Part shown: one piece after another, positions 23,803-31,988 of the stretch
How the letters are laid out: each line of letters opens with the position of its first letter
How positions within the stretch are numbered: the first letter of the stretch is position 1
Assembly: GCA_020049335.1 (NCBI GenBank)
Contig: JAIFKX010000070.1
Coordinates: 1 to 43,785, forward strand
DNA length: 43,785 bases
Reading direction: 5' to 3'
DNA from: Paludibacter sp.
Lineage (GTDB): Bacteria > Bacteroidota > Bacteroidia > Bacteroidales > Paludibacteraceae
Translations under genes and position numbers: made by a program
Notes under the pieces: generated by a model
The model's input: only the letters and a program-made list of their open reading frames with translations
Databases searched by the model: none
Told to the model about the DNA's origin: nothing

Positions 23803-24837
23803 CTAACTCACAGTCATTTCACCAGTTAAGCTAAAAGTAAGTTTTTGTTTAATTTGTTCGGGTTGCGAAAATTCGCCCAAAAGGTACATCAATTTTGTTA
23901 CAATTGCCTCAATGGTACAATCGTAAGCACTAAGAACACCTGCCTGCATGAGGTTTAAACTGGTTTCGTAACGCCCCATTTCTACAGATCCCGTACTACA
24001 TTGACTACGGTTTACAACTATTATTCCCCTTTCATTAGCCGACTTAAGTGCATCGAAAAGCCACTTTTTGCGAGGTGCATTGCCAGCACCAAACGACTCA
24101 AGAACAACTGCTTTAAGATTTGGAATATGCAAAATAGCCTCTACTGTTTGTTGCGTAATACCTGGAAATAGCTTTAGAATAGCCACATTTCGATCAGTTT
24201 TAGTACGAACTTTTAGCTTTAAATGCGGATCGTTGTAGTGAATGTACGACCGAAAATACTTTATATGTACGCCCGCTTTTGCTAGTGGAGGATAATTATA
24301 CGAATTAAATGCATTGAAATGTTCCGCATTTTTCTTGGTAGTGCGATTTCCACGAAAAAGTGTATCTTCGAAAAATATACACACTTCGGGCACTATAGGC
24401 TGCCCATTTTCGTAGGCGGTAGCTATTTCAATAGCTGTAAGCATGTTTTCTTTCGCATCAGAGCGTAACATACCCATGGGAAGCTGAGAGCCAGTAAAGA
24501 CAACAGGTTTACCCAAATTTTCGAGCATAAAGCTCAGTGCTGAAGCCGAATATGCCATTGTATCCGTTCCGTGCAATATCACAAAACCATCGTATTCGGT
24601 GTAATTATCTTGAATTATAAGCGCCATTTTTTCCCAAATATCGGGATTCATGTCCGACGAATCGATGAACGGATTGAAAGGAATACTTTTGAGTTTTACA
24701 CCAATATCTTTGAGTTCGGGCATAAAATCTTGCAAACGTTCAAAATCAACTGGTCGTAATGCGCCCGTAGAAGGATCTTCGGACATACTAATAGTACCCC
24801 CAGTAAAAATCAACAAAACTGAACTCAATTTATCCAC
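23803..24837 (-). CDS. ansA: Type I (cytoplasmic) L-asparaginase
   Basis: This 344-residue protein has no signal peptide, which fits the cytoplasmic type I enzyme. The N-terminal I-F-T-G-G-T-I-S-M (about 10-18) carries the catalytic Thr. H-G-T-D-T-M-A-Y-S-A-S-A (about 89-100) carries the second Thr-Asp pair. G-S-Q-L-P-M-G-x-x-R-S-D-A-x-x-N, F-R-G-N-R-T-T-K and the C-terminal E-S-F-G-A-G-N-A-P are further family motifs. It hydrolyses asparagine to aspartate and ammonia. It has its own promoter box (24867-24874) and is convergent with the flippase gene, so it is unlikely to be functionally tied to the AsnB-like protein next door. Confidence 0.95.
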   Translation of the reverse strand: MDKLSSVLLIFTGGTISMSEDPSTGALRPVDFERLQDFMPELKDIGVKLKSIPFNPFIDSSDMNPDIWEKMALIIQDNYTEYDGFVILHGTDTMAYSASALSFMLENLGKPVVFTGSQLPMGMLRSDAKENMLTAIEIATAYENGQPIVPEVCIFFEDTLFRGNRTTKKNAEHFNAFNSYNYPPLAKAGVHIKYFRSYIHYNDPHLKLKVRTKTDRNVAILKLFPGITQQTVEAILHIPNLKAVVLESFGAGNAPRKKWLFDALKSANERGIIVVNRSQCSTGSVEMGRYETSLNLMQAGVLSAYDCTIEAIVTKLMYLLGEFSQPEQIKQKLTFSLTGEMTVS

Positions 24838-24866
24838 TGTTTATATTTAGAATTGTAAAACAGCTG

Positions 24867-24874
24867 CAAAGGTA
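24867..24874 (-). promoter_or_regulatory. -7 box (TACCTTTG) of ansA
   Basis: A minus-strand TAnnTTTG match followed by C, 29 bases upstream of the ansA start, in the 65-base spacer after the SIMPL gene. Confidence 0.5.
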
Positions 24875-24902
24875 ATTTATTTTTCGTTTCGATAAAAATA
24901 AT

Positions 24903-25637
24903 TTATTTTGCTTTGTACATCAATTTTACCGTTACCGAAGCAGTTTTCTTTTTCGAAGAGGTGTTGAAAGCTCCTCCCCAACTGTAATCTTCGGCTGAAT
25001 TAAAACCTACAATCTGAAATACTCCTTGTGTAGAATTTACCAAACCACCCAATGAAGCATCGCCATTATCGGCAATTGTTTCTGCTCTTTGCAAACCATC
25101 TTTGGTGGCTTCGGCAAGCATTTCGAGTTTTAAATTGGCTAATTTTGTATAATAATACTGTGGCGGCATGGAAGTAATTTCAATACCTTTATTAATCAAT
25201 TCGGTAATTTCACGCGAAAGTTTTTCAATCTTTTCAACAGCCCCTGAACTAATACTCACCGATTGGTTTAACCTATATCCATCAAAGGTAGTGAAACTTG
25301 TACCACCAGGACCATTAGAATAGATATATTCCTTTGCTATTTCTACAGCTGAAAATGTCATCTCTTCTTTTTTAATTCCTTTGTCAGTCAAAAAGTTAGT
25401 AATTATTGCATTATTACTTTTTATTTCGGCATAAGCCGCTGTAAGCGAATTGTTTTTAACTGTAAACTGACTTTTCCATACAATTAAGTCTGATTCAAAA
25501 TTTCGTTCAGATAATCCGGTAACGCTTATTGTATTTTTATCGCTATTGCGATTAACAAACGAGTAAGAGGCAATAATTACTGATAATACGATTGCAAAAG
25601 AAATAATGCTATTTTGCAAAACACCATTTTTATTCAT
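24903..25637 (-). CDS. SIMPL domain (DUF541) protein
   Basis: This 244-residue protein has an N-terminal signal anchor (about 9-27), then I-S-V-T-G-L-S-E-R-N-F-E-S-D-L (about 37-51), the opening strand of the SIMPL/DUF541 fold. Residues with alternating hydrophobicity continue to a C-terminal K-T-A-S-V-T-V-K-L-M-Y. A conserved A-x-x-D-(A/G)-L-x-R-A-E-x-I-A region appears near 180-190. Members include periplasmic E. coli YggE, linked to oxidative stress protection, and eukaryotic SIMPL. It begins 18 bases after the stop of the NlpC/P60-LysM gene, so the two are probably co-transcribed. Function in this organism is unknown. Confidence 0.88.
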   Translation of the reverse strand: MNKNGVLQNSIISFAIVLSVIIASYSFVNRNSDKNTISVTGLSERNFESDLIVWKSQFTVKNNSLTAAYAEIKSNNAIITNFLTDKGIKKEEMTFSAVEIAKEYIYSNGPGGTSFTTFDGYRLNQSVSISSGAVEKIEKLSREITELINKGIEITSMPPQYYYTKLANLKLEMLAEATKDGLQRAETIADNGDASLGGLVNSTQGVFQIVGFNSAEDYSWGGAFNTSSKKKTASVTVKLMYKAK

Positions 25638-25655
25638 ATACTTATTTTTTAAAAG

Positions 25656-27134
25656 TTAAATTACTATTTTTAATTTTTCTCCAAGACTTAATTTATTGTT
25701 CGATTTACTATTCCATGCTTTTAGTTCACGAACAGTACAATTATACTTTTCGGCAATTTCCGATAAGGTTTCGCCACTTTTTACCGTATGAGTTTTGGTT
25801 TTATCTTTTGCGTTAATATTTTTATTTAATGTATTACCTTTAGTTGGTGCAATTAGTTTTTGTCCTGCAAAAATATTATCCGAACTTAGTTTATTTAGTT
25901 CTTTCAATTCCGCAATTTTAAGTTTGTATAGCTTCGAAATACTTTGTAAAGTTTCGCCCTTCGAAACAATATGTGTGCCATAATTTTTATCATTCGCAAC
26001 AATTAATTCTGAAGATTCAAGTTTTTCATTTTCAGAATTTTGACTTTCAATTTTTATTATTTCTTTTGCCAAGTCATTTTTTACTTCATCATTTAATTTT
26101 ATGCGCTGACCAGCTTGAATGCTCTCAGTTTTCAAGTTATTAATTTTGATTAGTTCTTTTACTTTTACACCATATTCTTTTGAAATACTGAAAAGTGTTT
26201 CTCCCTTTTTAACAGTGTGAAATTCCAATTCCCCTCCCATCAATTTGGTTTCATTGTTCATTTTCTCTATGGTAAGTGAATCGGCTATTTTTGAACTTGC
26301 AACAGCATATTCCTGTTTTTGTACAACATCGATTTCCGTATTATCCTTAATTTTCAAACGCTGTTTAAGCGATAAAAAATCCTTTTTTAAATTATTATTA
26401 TTTTTGAGCTCAGCTATTGTTAACCCATATTTCTTTGCAATAGACGAAAGTGTTTCACCCGATTTTACTGTGTGGTATTTGGCAGGAATTGTCTTTTTAA
26501 CTTTGATTTCTATTGGTTTATCAGCAATAGAAACTTCAGGTTTTATACTAATTTCAGGTTCTATTGAAATATCTTGCTTCTTAAATTTATAATTTGCTAA
26601 CAATGAATCAGTAGAAAAAACGCGACCAGCACTCATATACCTACGGTTGTAGTAATTCGATTCGGAGTGCGAAATAGATATGCCCACACTGGAGGCAGAA
26701 TGAATAAATTCAAATTCTCCATTTTCGTATTTTGTTACCACTAAACCAACGTGCCCTACCCGACTTCCACGTCGGTGTCCATTAAAAAACACCAAGTCTC
26801 CGGGCTGAATATCATTTTTGGCTATTGCAGGTAATTGTTCGGCCTGATCGCCCGACGAGCTACCAAGTTTTATTCCAAAATTGCTAAAAACAAAAGAAGT
26901 AAAGCCCGAACAATCAAACGAATTTGGACCTTTACCCCCACCCCGATAGGGACGTCCTAAATATTGTTTGCTAAAAGTAAGAATGGAATCGATTATAGAA
27001 ATATGAGTTTCGGAATTATCAGCAATAACAGGCGCTACAATTAAATCAGTCGGGGTTTTATCTGACTGTGAATAAATTGATTGAATACTGAAAAGTAGAC
27101 AAATAAAAAGGACTTTTAAACCGAATACGTGCAT
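25656..27134 (-). CDS. NlpC/P60 (C40) peptidoglycan hydrolase with four LysM repeats
   Basis: This 492-residue protein has a signal peptide ending near residue 22. The C40 peptidase domain spans about 46-175 with F-D-C-S-G-F (catalytic Cys75), G-H-V-G-L-V (His128) and F-I-H-S-A-S (third polar residue His145). Four LysM units of about 44 residues follow at approximately 220-262, 305-348, 387-430 and 448-492, each with H-(T/I)-V-x-x-G-E-T-L-x-x-I-(A/S). Such proteins bind glycan strands through LysM and cut stem peptides, usually between D-Glu and diaminopimelate. Placing the catalytic domain before the repeats is less common than the reverse order. A promoter box lies at 27167-27174. Confidence 0.93.
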   Translation of the reverse strand: MHVFGLKVLFICLLFSIQSIYSQSDKTPTDLIVAPVIADNSETHISIIDSILTFSKQYLGRPYRGGGKGPNSFDCSGFTSFVFSNFGIKLGSSSGDQAEQLPAIAKNDIQPGDLVFFNGHRRGSRVGHVGLVVTKYENGEFEFIHSASSVGISISHSESNYYNRRYMSAGRVFSTDSLLANYKFKKQDISIEPEISIKPEVSIADKPIEIKVKKTIPAKYHTVKSGETLSSIAKKYGLTIAELKNNNNLKKDFLSLKQRLKIKDNTEIDVVQKQEYAVASSKIADSLTIEKMNNETKLMGGELEFHTVKKGETLFSISKEYGVKVKELIKINNLKTESIQAGQRIKLNDEVKNDLAKEIIKIESQNSENEKLESSELIVANDKNYGTHIVSKGETLQSISKLYKLKIAELKELNKLSSDNIFAGQKLIAPTKGNTLNKNINAKDKTKTHTVKSGETLSEIAEKYNCTVRELKAWNSKSNNKLSLGEKLKIVI

Positions 27135-27166
27135 GAAATTGTTTTTTTGAAATGATTGCTTCAGAA

Positions 27167-27174
27167 CAAAGATA
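27167..27174 (-). promoter_or_regulatory. -7 box (TATCTTTG) of the C40-LysM/SIMPL operon
   Basis: An exact minus-strand match to the commonest Bacteroidota -7 form, 32 bases upstream of the ATG at 27134. Confidence 0.55.
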
Positions 27175-27293
27175 GCTTTTTGACTTCATTTTTGGAAATT
27201 CTTAGCGGGTTTTTAACCCAAATTAAGCTAAAGTAAGAAACTGCAATTGATTAAAATGCAGTTTCTTACATGTAAATATTTATTCTCTGTTTA

Positions 27294-27447
27294 TTACTTA
27301 AGCATACCTAATGTACAACTTCCGTCTCTAAAGTGGTCCGCAAGTAATGGAAGCATCAAAATCCGAACTTTCAGGATTAGCAACATCGACAATTAGGTTT
27401 TTCTGAACAAAATACAATTTACAATCACTCAAATTTAGTTCGGTTTT
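27294..27447 (-). pseudogene. Possible protein-coding remnant with a +1 frame break
   Basis: On the minus strand, after an in-frame TAA at 27448-27450, a 37-codon segment reads E-L-N-L-S-D-C-K-L-Y-F-V-Q and onward to I-T-C-G-P-L before TAG. A shift of one base at the CTTTAGA junction continues as R-D-G-S-C-T-L-G-M-L-K then TAA. There is no ATG in frame. The amino acid composition looks protein-like, but I recognise no family. It could be a decayed C-terminal fragment or simple chance. Confidence 0.22.
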
Positions 27448-27511
27448 TTACCAATAAAAAATTTTATACAGATTTTTAGCTTATTTTTAAAAATTATCGC
27501 ATTAAAAATTA

Positions 27512-27519
27512 TACATTTG
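27512..27519 (+). promoter_or_regulatory. -7 box (TACATTTG) of the DUF3298 gene
   Basis: Match to TAnnTTTG followed by C, 29 bases before the ATG at 27549. No clear -33 TTTG. Confidence 0.5.
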
Positions 27520-27548
27520 CACTACAAATATTTTAAAGTGAAATAAAA

Positions 27549-28388
27549 ATGAAAAATAGCCGTATAAGTTTGATTATGTGTTTATTAATGGTTTTAGCAT
27601 TCAGCTCATGCCGCCAAAAAACCATACGCACAATCGAAAAATCAGACGTTGAAAGGTTTTATTTAGCTGCCGATACCTCAAAAGGTGCTCTCAGTATTGA
27701 GATAAATGTCGAAATTCCGGTATGTTTTGACGATGATAAAGTGCTCGATTCCATACGAAACAGCATTATTTCTAACTTATTTGGTCTGGAATATGTAAAA
27801 TTTGAAAACGATTCTCTTTTAAAGCAATTTACAACAGATTTAAAAACAGAATACAAGTTGACTAATGAACCCATTTTAACCGAGATGGATGATAACTCGC
27901 TATATAGTTTTAATAATGAACATATATTAGATGGATTTTCACTTTTAAGTGACGAACATATTTATTCGTATGGTATAAATCGATATGTATTTATGGGAGG
28001 CGCTCATGGATTAAATACAATTAACTATCTGAATTTCAACCTAAAAAACGGAAAAATAATTACCGAGAGTGACTTATTTATGAAAAATTCGTCGAAAAAA
28101 CTGACCGAATTAATAAAAAAACGCATTGTTGAACAAAGTTTGGAAGATCAAAATAGCGAACCTATTAAAAATTTAGCTAGCACTGATTATTGGAGCGATG
28201 CAATTAAACCGAATGGAAATTTCTACATCACAGATGAAGGTATAAATTATGTTTATAACCCTTACGAAATCGGTCCTTATTACTTAGGAATTACCGAAGT
28301 ACGCTTACCATATAATCGATTAAAAAGCATTTTAAAGCAAAACTCATTAGTAAGCTATTTAATTAGAAAAGAAAAGATTGAAAAATAA
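27549..28388 (+). CDS. DUF3298 (RsiV-like C-terminal) lipoprotein
   Basis: This 279-residue protein has a signal peptide with lipobox F-S-S-C (Cys21). The C-terminal half carries the DUF3298 signature: Y-V-F-M-G-G-A-H-G near 146-154, F-x-L-K-N-G-K-I-I, and N-P-Y-E-I-G-P-Y-Y-L-G-I-T-E-V-x-x-P-Y near 238-256. The N-terminal half fits the DUF4163/PdaC-like part usually found in front of it. In Bacillus RsiV this fold is an anti-sigma factor that binds lysozyme. Here there is no transmembrane anti-sigma segment and no sigma factor gene next door, so a lysozyme- or glycan-binding surface lipoprotein is possible but unproven. Confidence 0.87.
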   Translation: MKNSRISLIMCLLMVLAFSSCRQKTIRTIEKSDVERFYLAADTSKGALSIEINVEIPVCFDDDKVLDSIRNSIISNLFGLEYVKFENDSLLKQFTTDLKTEYKLTNEPILTEMDDNSLYSFNNEHILDGFSLLSDEHIYSYGINRYVFMGGAHGLNTINYLNFNLKNGKIITESDLFMKNSSKKLTELIKKRIVEQSLEDQNSEPIKNLASTDYWSDAIKPNGNFYITDEGINYVYNPYEIGPYYLGITEVRLPYNRLKSILKQNSLVSYLIRKEKIEK

Positions 28389-28587
28389 GCTTAGCAAAAA
28401 ATCATAAAAATGTAATTATAAATTGTTTTGAAATTAGAGACGTATATGCATCATATTGAAATGATTATAAATACGTTGCAGTTTTCATTTTACAATTTTC
28501 ACTAACAAACATTATTTGTAAACTTCTATTTTGTCCAATTTTGATAAAAAACTGAATAAAAAATTGGAAATCTTGGTAAATATTGTA

Positions 28588-28595
28588 TATCTTTG
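28588..28595 (+). promoter_or_regulatory. -7 box (TATCTTTG) of the DUF4492-cydAB operon
   Basis: Exact -7 match followed by CG, 39 bases before the DUF4492 start. No O2-responsive operator could be recognised with confidence. Confidence 0.55.
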
Positions 28596-28634
28596 CGAAC
28601 TAAATTATTTTTTAACAATTAAAATCTAATAATT

Positions 28635-28844
28635 ATGCTAAAGAAAGTATACTTATTTTACCGCGATGGCTTTAAAGGCATGACGGTTGGTAAAACGCTT
28701 TGGACAATTGCATTGATTAAACTTTTTATAATGTTTGCTATAATTAAGGTATTTTTCTTCCCGAACTTCTTAAATACCAATTATAAAACCGATGCCGAAA
28801 AATCGAATCACGTCGGTCAAGAATTAATCAATAAATCGAATTAA
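28635..28844 (+). CDS. DUF4492 protein, putative small cytochrome bd accessory subunit
   Basis: This 69-residue protein has an N-terminal Y-x-F-Y-R-D-G-F-K-G-M-T-x-G-K-x-L-W (about 7-24), the DUF4492 signature, one membrane helix (about 25-43) and a polar tail. Its gene is 27 bases before cydA on the same strand. I recall DUF4492 genes beside cydAB in Bacteroidota and Campylobacterota. By size and topology it resembles the unrelated single-helix subunits CydX and CydS of other bd oxidases, so an accessory or assembly role is plausible. That role is inference. Confidence 0.85.
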   Translation: MLKKVYLFYRDGFKGMTVGKTLWTIALIKLFIMFAIIKVFFFPNFLNTNYKTDAEKSNHVGQELINKSN

Positions 28845-28871
28845 TTAACTTTAAATTCTACATTCAAATTT

Positions 28872-30419
28872 ATGGAACTATTAGATGTCTCTTTAGTCAA
28901 TTGGTCGAGAGCGCAGTTTACGCTCACCGCCATGTATCACTGGATTTTTGTGCCTCTCACCTTAGGTTTGGGCATTATTCAGGCTATTATGGAAACCATT
29001 TATTACCGCACTGGCGACGAAAAATGGAAACAAGCAACCAAATTTTGGATGACACTTTTTGGTGTCAATTTTGCCGTTGGTGTTGCTACCGGAATTATTC
29101 TTGAATTTCAGTTTGGCACAAACTGGTCGAACTACAGCTGGTTTGTAGGCGATATTTTTGGAGCTCCTTTGGCTATCGAAGGTATTGTAGCCTTTTTTAT
29201 GGAAGCCACTTTTATCTCTATCATGTTTTTTGGTTGGAATAAAGTGAGCAAAGGATTTCACCTTGCTTCCACGTGGTTGACAATTTTGGGAGCAACAATG
29301 TCGGCATTTTGGATTTTAGTGGCTAATGCTTGGATGCAACATCCAGTAGGAATGGAATTTAATCCTGAAACAGTTCGCAACGAAATGGTAGACTTTTGGG
29401 CTATTCTATCTCCTTTTGCATGGAATAAATTCTTCCATACCGTTTGGTCGAGCTGGATTGTTGGCGCCCTATTTGCACTTGGTGTGAGTGCATGGTTTCT
29501 TATCAAAAAGCGTGATGTTGATTTTGCTAAAAAAAGCATTAAAGTTGCTGCTACTTTTGGATTAGTTGCCTCAATACTAACAGCTGTTTCGGGCGATGGT
29601 TCGGCATATACTGTATCTCAAGAACAACCAATGAAATTAGCAGCTATGGAAGGACTTTACGTTGGACAAGAAGGAGCTGAATTGGTAGCAATAGGTATAT
29701 TAAATTCTGATAAAAAGGCTTACAACGATACCGTTAATCCTTTTCTTTTTAAAATTGGGATTCCAAAAGCTTTATCTTTACTTGCCTACCGCGATTTGAA
29801 CGCGTTTGTTCCAGGAGTAAAAGATATTGTTGATGGTGGCTATCAAACAAAAGATGGCATTGCTTTATCTTTCGACGAAAAGCAGGTAAAAGGTAAAACA
29901 GCATTGAATGCACTGGCAAAATTCAGAGAAGCTAAAAAAGCAAATGATACCTCGAGCGCAAAACTACACAAAGATACTTTAATGGCTAATTACGAGTATT
30001 TTGGATACGGTTATCTTGACAAAGCAGAGGAAACTATTCCAAATGTGAACTTAGTATTCTATTCTTTCCACATAATGGTAACTTTGGGAATGTACTTTAT
30101 TTTACTATTTGGAATATTCACTTTCTTAAGTTTCAAAAATGAAATTGTTCTTGTAAAAAGTAAACTTTTACTTTGGGCTGCATTGTTAAGTATTCCATTA
30201 GGATATGTAGCTTCGCAGTTAGGTTGGATTGTAGCTGAAGTTGGTCGCCAGCCTTGGGCAATTCAAGATGTACTTCCAGTAAAAGCTTCAATATCGGCCA
30301 TTTCAACACAATCGGTACAAATTACATTCTTTATGTTTTTAATTTTATTTACCGCATTGTTGATTGCTGAGATACGTATTATGCTTAAACAAATTAAGAA
30401 TGGCCCACACCATGATTAG
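28872..30419 (+). CDS. cydA: Cytochrome bd quinol oxidase subunit I
   Basis: This 515-residue inner-membrane protein oxidises quinol and passes electrons through hemes b558, b595 and d to O2. Heme ligands are readable: His23 in A-M-Y-H-W-I-F-V-P-L (E. coli His19), His189 in F-F-H-T-V-W-S-S-W (His186) and Met402 in F-H-I-M-V-T-L-G-M (Met393). The Q-loop starts S-G-D-G-S-A-Y-T-V-S-Q-E-Q-P-x-K-L-A-A-M-E-G and is long, as in the E. coli type. V-G-R-Q-P-W (about 456-461) is the C-terminal family signature. High-affinity O2 use would suit a microaerophilic or anaerobic lifestyle. It is co-transcribed with DUF4492 and cydB. Confidence 0.98.
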   Translation: MELLDVSLVNWSRAQFTLTAMYHWIFVPLTLGLGIIQAIMETIYYRTGDEKWKQATKFWMTLFGVNFAVGVATGIILEFQFGTNWSNYSWFVGDIFGAPLAIEGIVAFFMEATFISIMFFGWNKVSKGFHLASTWLTILGATMSAFWILVANAWMQHPVGMEFNPETVRNEMVDFWAILSPFAWNKFFHTVWSSWIVGALFALGVSAWFLIKKRDVDFAKKSIKVAATFGLVASILTAVSGDGSAYTVSQEQPMKLAAMEGLYVGQEGAELVAIGILNSDKKAYNDTVNPFLFKIGIPKALSLLAYRDLNAFVPGVKDIVDGGYQTKDGIALSFDEKQVKGKTALNALAKFREAKKANDTSSAKLHKDTLMANYEYFGYGYLDKAEETIPNVNLVFYSFHIMVTLGMYFILLFGIFTFLSFKNEIVLVKSKLLLWAALLSIPLGYVASQLGWIVAEVGRQPWAIQDVLPVKASISAISTQSVQITFFMFLILFTALLIAEIRIMLKQIKNGPHHD

Positions 30420-30490
30420 TCTATGGTTTAAAGTATATAGTTTATAGACATTATTTTTTCAATAAGAATCATATTTAAATATAAAATATT

Positions 30491-31639
30491 ATGTTCACAT
30501 ATTCATTTCTACAGCATTATTGGTGGTTTATCATATCACTTTTAGCAGGAATTCTGACTTTTTTACTTTTTGTGCAAGGCGGTCAGTCGATGTTATTCTC
30601 TTTAGCTAAATCTGAAGATGAACGTCGATTATTAGTAAACGTGCTTGGTCGCAAATGGGAATATACATTTACAACTTTAGTAACTTTTGGTGGAGCATTT
30701 TTTGCATCATTTCCACTCTTTTATTCTACCAGTTTTGGTGGTGCATATTGGGTTTGGATGGTAATTTTGTTCTGTTTTATTATTCAAGCTGTATCCTACG
30801 AATTTCAATCGAAACCCGGTAATACCTACGGTAAAACTACATATCGTGTTTTTCTTTTTATTAATGGATTGCTTGGAACTATATTAATTGGAGCCGCAGT
30901 TGCAACCTTCTTTACGGGTTCGGACTTTTTGGTAAACAAAGGTAATATTACCAATCAACTTGCTCCGGTAATTAGCCAATGGGGAAACGAATGGCACGGC
31001 TTGGAAGCATTGCTTAATTTACGTAACTGGATGTTGGGTTTGGCAGTTTTCTTTTTGTCGCGTACATCAGCAGCACTGTTTTTTGTAAACCGTCTGAATA
31101 ATGAAAACCTCGAAAAACGTTCGCGGAAAGCTGTTTTAGTTAATGCACTTCCATTTTTAGTTTTCTTTTTGACCTTTGTAATTTGGACTTTATTGGCCGA
31201 AGGATTTGCCGTAAATCCTGAAACAGGAGAAGTATTCATGGAAAAATACAAATACTTTTTCAATTTAATAGAATTACCAATAGTGTTGGTACTCTTTTTG
31301 GTTGGCGTAGTGGCTGTGCTTTGGGGTATTATTGGTACCGTTTTGAAAGAAACTTTCAAAAAAGGTATATGGTTTACTGGAGTTGGAACTATTCTTGCTG
31401 TTTGTAGCTTGCTTTTACTTGCTGGTTACAATAATACAGCTTACTATCCTGCTACGCCCGATTTGCAAAGTTCACTTACCATTTTCAACTCTTCGTCGAG
31501 TGAATTTACCCTTAACGCCATGACTATTGTTTCGGTATTTATTCCATTTGTTTTGGCTTATATTTTTTACGCTTGGCGCTCGATGGAAAAGAAACGCACT
31601 GATATTGCAGATATAAATAGCGACGATCATTCCTATTAA
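30491..31639 (+). CDS. cydB: Cytochrome bd quinol oxidase subunit II
   Basis: This 382-residue integral membrane protein has about nine helices. W-W-F-I-I-S-L-L-A-G (near 11-20) and L-F-V-Q-G-G-Q-S-M-L-F (near 26-36) match the start of the Bacteroidota branch of CydB, and W-E-Y-T-F-T-T-L-V-T-F-G-G-A-F-F-A-S-F-P-L-F-Y (about 56-78) is the following conserved helix. It binds no heme itself in most species and stabilises CydA. The gene starts 71 bases after cydA and ends before a strong terminator at 31665-31708, so the operon has three genes. No cydC/cydD assembly genes are in this window. Confidence 0.96.
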   Translation: MFTYSFLQHYWWFIISLLAGILTFLLFVQGGQSMLFSLAKSEDERRLLVNVLGRKWEYTFTTLVTFGGAFFASFPLFYSTSFGGAYWVWMVILFCFIIQAVSYEFQSKPGNTYGKTTYRVFLFINGLLGTILIGAAVATFFTGSDFLVNKGNITNQLAPVISQWGNEWHGLEALLNLRNWMLGLAVFFLSRTSAALFFVNRLNNENLEKRSRKAVLVNALPFLVFFLTFVIWTLLAEGFAVNPETGEVFMEKYKYFFNLIELPIVLVLFLVGVVAVLWGIIGTVLKETFKKGIWFTGVGTILAVCSLLLLAGYNNTAYYPATPDLQSSLTIFNSSSSEFTLNAMTIVSVFIPFVLAYIFYAWRSMEKKRTDIADINSDDHSY

Positions 31640-31664
31640 GTAAATTGAAAGTAACTCTTATTTT

Positions 31665-31708
31665 AAAAATCCCATAAATCATTTCAACATGGTTTATGGG
31701 ATTTTTTT
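31665..31708 (+). terminator. Terminator of DUF4492-cydAB
   Basis: AAAATCCCATAAA...CAT pairs with ATG...TTTATGGGATTTT around a small loop, followed by a run of T residues. It lies 26 bases past the cydB stop. Confidence 0.9.
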
Positions 31709-31860
31709 TAGATTAAACTAATACACTTGTTTTACAGCAATTTAGAATTATTCATAGATAAAAAACAAGCAATTGACAAAACAAGCCAAAACAAAATGTT
31801 AAATATAATTAAATACGCTAAAACTTAATGTCAATCGCAGTGTTTAATGAGTTTAACACC

Positions 31861-31889
31861 TTGTATAATTCATAAATTAATTATCTTTG
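31861..31889 (+). promoter_or_regulatory. Promoter of the beta-helix T9SS cargo gene
   Basis: TTG at 31861 and TATCTTTG at 31882-31889 with 18 bases between. The start codon is 99 bases further, leaving an unusually long leader. Confidence 0.5.
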
Positions 31890-31988
31890 CAAAAAAATCT
31901 TAATACAAATCTGTACTAAGCACACAAATTCTGTTACCAAACAGCAAACTTTGTTTACTGTAATTGAATTTTCTATCGTAAATGAGCT

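Larger units (their letters stand above)
27135..27548. other. Divergent intergenic region with a possible gene remnant
   Basis: Contains the promoter of the C40-LysM gene on the left, a protein-like minus-strand segment at 27294-27447 without a start codon, and the promoter of the DUF3298 gene on the right. TTACATGTAA occurs near 27267. Confidence 0.55.
31640..31988. other. Intergenic region between cydB and the beta-helix protein gene
   Basis: Holds the cyd terminator (31665-31708) and the promoter of the following gene (31861-31889). The remaining sequence is AT-rich, without recognisable genes. The 99-base leader before 31989 has no visible structure. Confidence 0.6.

Noticed and set aside
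20578-24837. Asparagine synthetase-like gene and asparaginase gene as an asparagine cycle
   Set aside because: The first lacks the glutaminase Cys and pairs with a flippase; the second is convergent with its own promoter. Adjacency is probably accidental.
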